Shown here in pieces: positions 1 through 5,913 of a DNA stretch of 7,664 bases. The stretch covers positions 1 to 7,664 of the forward strand of contig CAYGVT010000164.1 of NCBI GenBank assembly GCA_964353355.1. Direction: 5' to 3'. Under the pieces are notes generated by a model, which was given only the letters and a program-made list of their open reading frames with translations, was not told the DNA's origin and made no database searches. The first letter of the stretch is position 1, and every line of letters begins with the position of its first letter. The stretch is from CAYGVT01 sp964353355 (lineage in GTDB: Archaea > Thermoplasmatota > DTKX01 > GCA-020343715). The position numbers were made by a program, and so were the translations under genes.

Positions 1-1
1 C

Positions 2-139
2 CGCGCCTTGACCACTGCGATCCGGGAATACATTGCGACATATCAAGAGAACCCGCGGCCATTCGTCTGGACGGCAGAGCCAGATGACATCCTCAGAAAG
101 GTCGCTAAAAACCGGCAACTGTTAGTAACAGCACACTAG
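2..139 (+). CDS. IS630-family transposase, C-terminal fragment (5' end outside window)
   Basis: This open frame enters from the left edge and encodes 45 residues before a TAG stop. It contains an AIREYIATYQ helix, an NPRPFVWTAEPDDIL segment and a K-V-A-K-N-R stretch. This is the usual C-terminal tail of IS630-family (Tc1/mariner-like) DDE transposases, whose members typically read NPKPFVWTKTADEIL at this point. The catalytic DDE residues lie upstream and outside the window, so completeness and activity cannot be judged. Its base composition is near 50% GC, well below the neighbouring genes, which fits an acquired element. The gene converges on pyrG, and the two stop codons share one CTAG (136-139). 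The family call is by recognition of the tail motif only, but that motif is distinctive. Confidence 0.82.
   Translation, partial: RALTTAIREYIATYQENPRPFVWTAEPDDILRKVAKNRQLLVTAH
119..138. repeat. Candidate right terminal end of the IS630-like element
   Basis: The last bases of the transposase gene hold a perfect 6-bp inverted repeat with a one-base centre (119-124 and 126-131), followed by GCACAC and then TA at 137-138. IS630-family elements insert at TA, often within CTAG, and duplicate the TA. A terminal repeat lying inside the end of the transposase gene would explain why no space remains between the transposase stop and pyrG. The matching left end is outside the window, so the repeat is not proven. 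Confidence 0.4.
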
Positions 140-1755
140 GCGGTCTTGCCCTCGAGCCTCCTCATGTACTCCACGGCCGCGGTGACCAGCCCCACGAACA
201 GCGGCGCCGGTCTGCGCGGACGGCTCTTGAGCTCGGGGTGGAACTGGCAGCCCACGTAGTAGGGGTGGTCCTTGAGCTGGAACACCTCCATGCGCACGCC
301 GTCCTCCGTCCTGCCCACGTAGCGCATGCCCGCGGCCTCTATCTGCTCGATGTACTTGGGGTTGACCTCGTACCGGTGCCGGTGCCGCTCGTAGATTATG
401 TCGGACTTGTAAAGCGTGTAGGGGAAGCTGTCCTTGTGGAGGATGACCTTGTGCGAGCCCAGGCGCATCGTGCCCCCGAGGTTGACCGTGTCGCGCTGCT
501 CGGGCAGCAGGTCGATGACCGGGTGCGGCGTCCGGGGGTTGAACTCGGTCGAGTTCGCCTCCGCGCACCCCAGGACGTTCCGCGCGAACTCCGCCGTGGC
601 CATCTGGAAACCCAGGCATATGCCGAGGAAGGGCACGCCGTTCTCGCGCGCGTGCTTGGCGCTCATCATCTTGCCCTCCGTGCCGCGCCAGCCGAAGCCC
701 CCGGGCACGATGATGCCGTGGACGTCCGCGAACGGGTCCTGCAGCTTGCCCGTCTCGAGGTCCTCGGCCTCTATCCACCTGATGCACACCTTCGCGCCCA
801 CGGACGCGGAGGTGTGGTTGAGCGCCTCGATGTGGCTGATGTAGCTGTCCTTCAAGTTGGTGTACTTGCCCACGAGCGCGATGGTGACCTTCTCGGTCGG
901 GCTCTCGAGGTCATGCACGAACCTCTGCCAGTCCTCCAGCGTGTCCGTCCGGCGCTCGAGCCTCAGCCTGGCGAGCAGGAACTGCGTGAGCCCCTGCTCG
1001 TTGAGCACCATCGGCACGTGGTAGATGCTCGGCGCGTCCGGCACGGAGATCACGGCCTCGACGGGCACGTCGGTGAACAGCGCTATCTTCTGCTTCGTGT
1101 CCTGGTGCAGCGGAGTGCTCGCGCGGGCCATTATCAGGTCGGGCTGTATGCCGATGGACCTGAGCTCCTTGACCGAGTGCTGAGTGGGCTTGGTCTTCTG
1201 CTCGCCCACGACGGACATGACGGGCACGAGCGTGACGTGCGCGAACACGAGGTTGTCGTCGCCGACTTGGAAGTGGAGCTGCCTCACGGCCTCCAGGAAG
1301 GGCATCGACTCGATGTCGCCCACGGTGCCGCCCATCTCGACGAGGCACACGTCCGCGCCCGAGCGGAGCGCGACGTCCTCGATGCGCCCCTTGATCTCGT
1401 TGATTATGTGCGGTATTATCTGCACGGTCTTGCCGAGGTAGTCCCCGCGCCGTTCCTTCTCGATGACCGCGCGGTAGACCTTGCCGGTCGTGATGTTGTT
1501 CTCGGAAGTCAGGCTCTTGTCGAGGAACCGCTCGTAGTTGCCAAGGTCGAGGTCGACCTCGCCGCCGTCGTCGAGCACGAACACCTCGCCGTGCTGGTAG
1601 GGGTTCATCGTGCCCGCGTCGCAGTTGAGGTAGGGGTCGATCTTGATGGACGTGACCTCGAGGCCACAGCACTTCAGAAGACGCCCCATGGAGGAGGTGA
1701 TGATGCCCTTCCCGAGGCCTGACAGGACTCCGCCCGTGACAATGACGTACTTCAT
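136..1755 (-). CDS. pyrG: CTP synthase (glutamine-hydrolysing)
   Basis: This enzyme catalyses the last step of de novo CTP synthesis: UTP + ATP + glutamine to CTP in the cytoplasm. The 539-residue product has the family's normal length and both domains. The N-terminal synthetase domain (about 1-265) begins KYVIVTGGVLSGLGKG, with the P-loop at 8-17, and continues with SIKIDPYLN and the EMGGTVGDIES motif (140-150). The class I glutamine amidotransferase domain (about 290-535) has GGFG (352-355), the nucleophile elbow GICLG with Cys380, and HPE with His506 and Glu508 completing the triad. I chose the ATG at 1755 because it matches the family N-terminus exactly. An in-frame ATG eight codons upstream would add MGPYRGEG. 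A TATA-like box lies about 40 bases upstream, so the gene probably has its own promoter. The stop codon TAG overlaps the converging transposase stop. Confidence 0.98.
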   Translation of the reverse strand: MKYVIVTGGVLSGLGKGIITSSMGRLLKCCGLEVTSIKIDPYLNCDAGTMNPYQHGEVFVLDDGGEVDLDLGNYERFLDKSLTSENNITTGKVYRAVIEKERRGDYLGKTVQIIPHIINEIKGRIEDVALRSGADVCLVEMGGTVGDIESMPFLEAVRQLHFQVGDDNLVFAHVTLVPVMSVVGEQKTKPTQHSVKELRSIGIQPDLIMARASTPLHQDTKQKIALFTDVPVEAVISVPDAPSIYHVPMVLNEQGLTQFLLARLRLERRTDTLEDWQRFVHDLESPTEKVTIALVGKYTNLKDSYISHIEALNHTSASVGAKVCIRWIEAEDLETGKLQDPFADVHGIIVPGGFGWRGTEGKMMSAKHARENGVPFLGICLGFQMATAEFARNVLGCAEANSTEFNPRTPHPVIDLLPEQRDTVNLGGTMRLGSHKVILHKDSFPYTLYKSDIIYERHRHRYEVNPKYIEQIEAAGMRYVGRTEDGVRMEVFQLKDHPYYVGCQFHPELKSRPRRPAPLFVGLVTAAVEYMRRLEGKTA

Positions 1756-1790
1756 GCCTTCGCCACGGTAGGGCCCCATCGGCGTCTGCG

Positions 1791-1800
1791 ATAAATATCT
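1791..1800 (-). promoter_or_regulatory. TATA-like box of the pyrG promoter
   Basis: On the minus strand this reads AGATATTTAT, an isolated AT-rich block in GC-rich DNA. It lies 36-45 bases before the pyrG ATG, within the 80-base gap after the aminopeptidase gene. Archaeal transcription usually starts about 25 bases downstream of such a box. That would leave a leader of roughly 10-15 bases, containing GGCGAAGG just before the start codon. Confidence 0.6.
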
Positions 1801-1835
1801 TTCGGATGGCTCCGGCCAGACGCGGGTCGGCCTGC

Positions 1836-2885
1836 TCACCGATGGTCCTTCGCGAGCCGCGCGACGAGCGAGCGCGTGAGGTCGAGCGTGGCCTCGACGT
1901 CCTTGAGGTCCAAGATGGCCTCGGGCCCGTGGATGTACCGGCCCGGGAGCGCGAGCGCGACCGACCTGTAGCCAACGCGGCGCAGGTGGATCGCTCCCGC
2001 GTCCGTCGCGCCGATGCCGGGTTTTTTGATCTGCACGGGCATCCCTCCGGCCTTGGCCTCCTCGAGCACCGCCTCCACGAGGCCCGGGTCCGAGACCGCG
2101 GCGCGGTCCATGACCGTGAGCACGGGGCCCTCCCTCATTCGGGACACGATCTTCGGCGCGGGCACGCCCGGGAAGTCCGCGGCGATGGTGCACTCGAGCA
2201 CCACGACGTAGTCGGGGTCGACTCGCTCGACCGCGGGGCCAGCGCCCCTCATGCCGAGCTCCTCCTGGACCGACCACACATATGTGGTGCGGCACGGCAG
2301 CCCGCCCTCGTGGAGGAGCCGCACGAGCATGTAGCAGCCCGCGCGGTCGTCGAAGGCCTTGCCCATGACGCGGCCGCGCGCGAGGCGGCGGAAGGGGTTC
2401 GCGGGCACCATGGGCGTCCCGATGCGTACGCCCGCCTTGGTGAGCGCGCCCGTGCCGAGCCCCGTGTCCACGAACAGGTCCCCGGGCTCGAGCACCTTTC
2501 GGCGCTCCTCCTCCGTGGTGATGTGCGGGGGCTTCATGCCCACGGTCCCGTAGAGCTTGCGCCTCGAGCCCAGGACGCGCACGGTGAGCCCGGGCAGCAG
2601 CCGCGGGTCCCAGCCGCCCAGCGTGGTGAACATCAGGAAACCGTCCTTGTCGACCTCCGAGACCATGAGCCCGATCTCGTCCATGTGCGCGATGAACATC
2701 ACGTGTGGGGGCGGGCCCTTGACGGAGGCGATGACGTTCCCGATGCGGTCGACCTCGACGTCGGCGCCGGCCCTCGCGGCCATGCCCCTGACGTAGTCGC
2801 GGACCTCGCCCTCGAAGCCCGAGGGACCGTCCAGCTCGGAGAGGCGCTGCAGCACGCCGACGTCGACCTTCTTCGCCATGGTCAT
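1836..2885 (-). CDS. M42-family metallo-aminopeptidase (TET/endoglucanase M-like)
   Basis: The 349-residue protein is a full-length M42 peptidase, a family of dinuclear-metal cytosolic aminopeptidases that often form tetrahedral dodecamers and degrade peptides downstream of the proteasome. The metal-site motifs are in order: AHMDEIG with His67 and Asp69; AFDDRAG with the bridging Asp179 (or 180); QEELG with catalytic Glu208 and ligand Glu209; LECT with Glu231; and YIHGPEA with His319. The insert between about 75 and 165 fits the family's PDZ-like oligomerisation domain. Two starts are possible, ATG ACC ATG at 2885 and 2879, giving MTMAKK or MAKK; I took the first. No good Shine-Dalgarno sequence precedes it. 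Substrate preference cannot be read from the sequence. It is divergent from the small gene at 3006 and lies 80 bases ahead of pyrG on the same strand. Confidence 0.93.
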   Translation of the reverse strand: MTMAKKVDVGVLQRLSELDGPSGFEGEVRDYVRGMAARAGADVEVDRIGNVIASVKGPPPHVMFIAHMDEIGLMVSEVDKDGFLMFTTLGGWDPRLLPGLTVRVLGSRRKLYGTVGMKPPHITTEEERRKVLEPGDLFVDTGLGTGALTKAGVRIGTPMVPANPFRRLARGRVMGKAFDDRAGCYMLVRLLHEGGLPCRTTYVWSVQEELGMRGAGPAVERVDPDYVVVLECTIAADFPGVPAPKIVSRMREGPVLTVMDRAAVSDPGLVEAVLEEAKAGGMPVQIKKPGIGATDAGAIHLRRVGYRSVALALPGRYIHGPEAILDLKDVEATLDLTRSLVARLAKDHR

Positions 2886-2961
2886 CGGACATGGAACGGG
2901 GTCGGGGGTTATGGGGTTTCCGCCCCGGGCGCCGCGCCGTCGTCTAACACGGCGCGCGAGG

Positions 2962-2974
2962 AAAAAACTTAAAG
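2962..2974 (+). promoter_or_regulatory. TATA-like box for the small gene at 3006, possibly bidirectional
   Basis: An A-run followed by CTTAAAG forms the only strong AT block in the 120-base gap between the divergent genes. Its spacing predicts transcription starting near 2993-2998, only about 10 bases before the ATG at 3006. Read on the minus strand it is CTTTAAGTTTTTT, so it could also serve the aminopeptidase gene with a leader of about 55 bases. No better minus-strand box is seen closer to that gene. Confidence 0.55.
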
Positions 2975-3005
2975 CCCCCACCGGGCCATAACAAGGCCGG
3001 GATGG

Positions 3006-3476
3006 ATGGGAATGCACTCGGAACGGAAGCGGAGAGAGCGGAGCTTCTACTCGATGGACCCCCTGAGGATCGCCAAGGACATCGGCTACGCCCACACCGC
3101 CACAGCGCAACAGCAAGCGCGTAGGCCACGCCCTGCGCCCCGGCACGGTGCCTTCATGCGCTCCGTCATCGACGACGCCCGCGAGGCGCAGCACCGACGC
3201 GACCCCGAGGCGGACCTCTCGGGCTTCGACACCGCCGTCGGCGAGGGCGAGACCACGACCTCGCGCGCGAGCGCGCCCATGGCGGACACCGGGTGGGCCG
3301 AGTGCGAGGACGACACGTGGTCGACCGCGGTCGGGCTGCTCTCGGCCATGGAGCGCGAGCTGCTGTCGCCGGTGGTCGAGGGCATCCACACCCCGGGCGC
3401 GGTCAGCGACCAGGCACTTCTGCACTTCCACCGCGAGGTGTCGTGCGAGCTCGACCGCAGGCTGCGGTCCCGCTAG
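3006..3476 (+). CDS. Unrecognised small acidic protein, 156 residues
   Basis: I do not recognise a family. The frame is open for 156 codons with G or C in most third positions, as in its neighbours, and a TATA-like box stands at the right distance upstream, so it is probably a real gene. The N-terminus (1-16) is basic. A basic Gln/Arg/Pro-rich stretch follows (about 35-52), then a predicted helix with RSVIDDAREAQ, then a polar, probably disordered Gly/Glu/Thr/Ser-rich middle (about 72-95). The C-terminal half (about 96-156) is likely helical, with a DTGWAECEDDTW acidic-aromatic motif. There is no signal peptide, membrane segment or CxxC motif. Alternative starts are ATG 3012 (MHSERK) and ATG 3054 (MDPLRIAK). 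It is divergent from the aminopeptidase and converges on rad50 with 43 bases between stops, so it is probably transcribed alone. Confidence 0.7.
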   Translation: MGMHSERKRRERSFYSMDPLRIAKDIGYAHTATAQQQARRPRPAPRHGAFMRSVIDDAREAQHRRDPEADLSGFDTAVGEGETTTSRASAPMADTGWAECEDDTWSTAVGLLSAMERELLSPVVEGIHTPGAVSDQALLHFHREVSCELDRRLRSR

Positions 3477-3496
3477 CGATCCTTGCGCGACCCGCT

Positions 3497-3516
3497 CCGT
3501 CCCACGCGCAGGACGG
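3497..3516. terminator. Inverted repeat between converging genes, possible bidirectional terminator
   Basis: In the 43-base gap between the converging stops of the small gene and rad50 there is a perfect 6-bp inverted repeat, CCGTCC at 3497-3502 and GGACGG at 3511-3516, with an 8-base loop. No T-run follows on either strand. Archaeal termination normally depends on T-rich tracts, so a terminator role is only suggested by the position. Confidence 0.25.
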
Positions 3517-3519
3517 GCA

Positions 3520-5913
3520 CTACCCCGCCAGCCTCACGGTGCTTGCGCCCGCCACCTTCTCGATGCGATAGACCCTGTCCGAAATGGTGTCGAGCTCGCG
3601 CTCGTGCGAGACGATGATGACCTGGTCGGCCTCGAGCCTCTCCAGCACCGAGCCCATGCGGGCGAGCTGCTCCCTGGAGAACCCGTCGGTGGGCTCGTCG
3701 AGGATGAGCACGTTCGCCGAGCCCGGGGCCGCCATGCGGCGGACCATGCCGTTGAGCGCGAGCCGGTAGGCGAACGCGACGGACGTCCGCTCGCCGCCCG
3801 ATAGCGCCGCGACGTCGACGTCCCAGCCCTGCTGCCGCATGGTGGGGGAGAAGTCCTCGTCGACGGCGAGCTCCAGGTCGGGGTCCTCGACGAGCATGTC
3901 GAACCAGGTGCGCGCGGACCGGTCCATGTCCTCCGAGAGCGCGGCCATGACCGAACGCTCGATGTCCTCGAGCGCGGGGCCGAGGCACTCCCTGAGCCAG
4001 GCCAGCGTGCGCGAGTAGGTCTCGCCCGCGAGCCGTGAGCGGGCGAGCTCGCGCGCCTCCTCCTCGAGCTCGGACGCGCGGCGCGAAGCCTCCTCGAGCT
4101 GCCTCGACGCGACCTCGAGCCCCGACTCGCGCGCGCGTCGCGCCTCCGAGGCCTGCGCGTGCTCCGCGCGCGCCCTCGCCAGGGCCCCCGCGTCCCTCCT
4201 CCCCTCGACCGCGGCGAGCCCCTCGCGCGCCTTGGCCAGGGCCGCCTCCGCCGCTCTGTGCGCGTCGGAGGCCATGCCCATCTCGCGCACCAGCGCATCG
4301 GCCTCGGCCGCCTTGGACGTCCTCGACCGCGCGACCTGCTCGAGCCCGTGGCGCTCCTTATCGAGCGCCTTGAGGTGCTCGAGCCTCGCACCGTCGAGCC
4401 CCGTCTCGGCCTCCTTCAGACTGGCGGCGACGCCCTCCGGGTCGAGCGCCTCGAGCGCGCGGCGGGCCTCCTCGGCCTTGGATGCCTCCTCGTCCTCGCG
4501 CCTGATGGACCTCGCCAAGGTCGCCCTCTCGGCCTCCCGCGCGCGCAGCGCCTTGAGCCCCTCACGGAGCGTCCCCGCGCGCTCCTCCTCGCGCCTGCGC
4601 TTGGCCGCGCTCTCGCGCAGCCTCCCCCGGAGGTCGGCCCTTAGCCGCTTCAGGTGCTCCGCGGTGAGGGGCTGGTGGCAGCAGGGGCAGGTCGCCTGCT
4701 CCTTGAGGCCCTCGAGGCCCTCGAGGTCCCGCGTGGCCGTCTCGACCTTCTCGCCGTGCGCGCCCGCGGCGCGCTCGGCCTCCTTGAGCTCCTGCTCGGC
4801 CTGCGAGAGGCGGACCGCGACGTCCGGCAGCGCGGCGAGGTCGCGCTCGAGCGCGGCCTTCCTGGCGGCGGCGGCCTCGGCCCGCTCGAGCCTCGCGCTG
4901 GCCTTGGACTGCGCATCCTGGACCTTGAGCTTGGCGTCCTTGAGCTCCCGGACCCTCCTCTCCCTCTCCTGGAGCGCGTGCAGCTCGCCCAGCTCCCCCT
5001 CGAGGGCCTTGAGCCTCGACCTCACCGCACCGAGCTCGGCCGCGGATTGCTGCGCGGCCGCAAGGCGCTCGGCGACGACCTTGGCCTCGCCCCTCGAGCG
5101 CTCGAGCTCCGACTGCCTGGCCGCCACCGCGGACCGTGCCTCCTGGAACTCGGCCTCCACCGCCTCGGCCGCATCGGCCCTGTCCTTGGCCTCGCGCTCC
5201 CGCCCCTGCGCGGTCGCAAGCCCCGACCTCGCGGCCTCCTTGGCCGTGCGGAGGGCCTCGGCGGAGCCGCGCGCCTCCTCGAGCTGCCTCCGCGCCTCGT
5301 CGAGCCGGGCCGACCTCTCCTCGAGGCCCCTCACGCGCTCACGCACCGCGCCCTCGAGGAGCGTCAGGTTGTCCCTCGCGACTTTGTAGTCCTCGATGCC
5401 GAACGCCCGCCGGAGGGTCTGCTTGCGCAGCTCGCGCACCTGCTTCCCTGGCGCCAGGATGGACCGCATCTCCTCCTGCGGCGTGTAGATCCCGTACCGG
5501 AATATGACCGAGCCCGCCTTGGGGTCGGGGAGCTCCTTGAAGCCCACCAGCTCCAGCACGCGGGGCTTCATCTCGCTCGGGGAGAGCTGCTCCTCTCGGC
5601 CGTCCACGGTGAGGACGCACTTCCCCACCTTGGCGCCGGTCTTGGTGCGCTTGAGCGTGCGCAGGGATCTGCAGAACCTCCCCGACGCCTCGAACTCGAG
5701 CTCGACCTCGCCCTCCTCCGCGCCGTGGCGCAGCAGGTGCGTCGAGTCCGTGTCGCCCAGGCCGAACAGCGCGAACTCGATGGCGAGCAGGATGGTGGAC
5801 TTGCCAGAGCCGATGTCGCCCTGGAAGAGCGTGATGCCCTCATCGAACGCGATGGGCTGGGCACCATCGCCGTAGCTGCGGATGTTGCGGAGGCGCAGGT
5901 GGCGAAGCCTCAT
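3520..5913 (-). CDS. rad50: Rad50-like DNA double-strand break repair ATPase
   Basis: This is the SMC-like ATPase partner of Mre11. It tethers DNA ends and gates Mre11 nuclease access by ATP-driven dimerisation. The 797-residue protein has the N-terminal ATPase lobe with Walker A GDIGSGKST (32-40) and the Q-loop at YTPQEEM (Gln146). A long Ala/Glu/Arg-rich coiled coil runs from about 180 to 400, followed by a zinc hook CPCC (Cys409 and Cys412) and the returning coil (about 417-640). The C-terminal lobe has the signature LSGGE (704-708), Walker B VLILDE (735-740) and the H-loop His770. It is somewhat shorter than the best-known archaeal Rad50 proteins (about 880), which implies shorter coils. 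The start ATG overlaps the mre11 stop as ATGA, with a GGTGA ribosome site just upstream, so translation is probably coupled to mre11. Confidence 0.96.
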   Translation of the reverse strand: MRLRHLRLRNIRSYGDGAQPIAFDEGITLFQGDIGSGKSTILLAIEFALFGLGDTDSTHLLRHGAEEGEVELEFEASGRFCRSLRTLKRTKTGAKVGKCVLTVDGREEQLSPSEMKPRVLELVGFKELPDPKAGSVIFRYGIYTPQEEMRSILAPGKQVRELRKQTLRRAFGIEDYKVARDNLTLLEGAVRERVRGLEERSARLDEARRQLEEARGSAEALRTAKEAARSGLATAQGREREAKDRADAAEAVEAEFQEARSAVAARQSELERSRGEAKVVAERLAAAQQSAAELGAVRSRLKALEGELGELHALQERERRVRELKDAKLKVQDAQSKASARLERAEAAAARKAALERDLAALPDVAVRLSQAEQELKEAERAAGAHGEKVETATRDLEGLEGLKEQATCPCCHQPLTAEHLKRLRADLRGRLRESAAKRRREEERAGTLREGLKALRAREAERATLARSIRREDEEASKAEEARRALEALDPEGVAASLKEAETGLDGARLEHLKALDKERHGLEQVARSRTSKAAEADALVREMGMASDAHRAAEAALAKAREGLAAVEGRRDAGALARARAEHAQASEARRARESGLEVASRQLEEASRRASELEEEARELARSRLAGETYSRTLAWLRECLGPALEDIERSVMAALSEDMDRSARTWFDMLVEDPDLELAVDEDFSPTMRQQGWDVDVAALSGGERTSVAFAYRLALNGMVRRMAAPGSANVLILDEPTDGFSREQLARMGSVLERLEADQVIIVSHERELDTISDRVYRIEKVAGASTVRLAG

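Noticed and set aside
238..1722. A 494-codon plus-strand frame opposite pyrG
   Set aside because: It lies wholly antisense to a full-length CTP synthase; its Val/Leu/Arg/His-rich composition is what a GC-rich gene produces in the opposite frame, and no motif is recognisable.
1806..2972. A 388-codon plus-strand frame opposite the M42 aminopeptidase
   Set aside because: Antisense to a gene with all its metal-site motifs; composition-driven open frame without any family motif.
3002..3124. A 40-codon frame starting at ATG 3002
   Set aside because: It overlaps the start of the 156-residue gene in another frame and stops quickly; the longer frame has better codon use.
4030..5350. Dense repeated CTCGAG/GCGCGC-like words suggesting a repeat array or CRISPR
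   Set aside because: They are irregular in spacing and explained by the repetitive Ala/Glu/Arg/Leu codons of the Rad50 coiled coil; there is no constant repeat with spacers.
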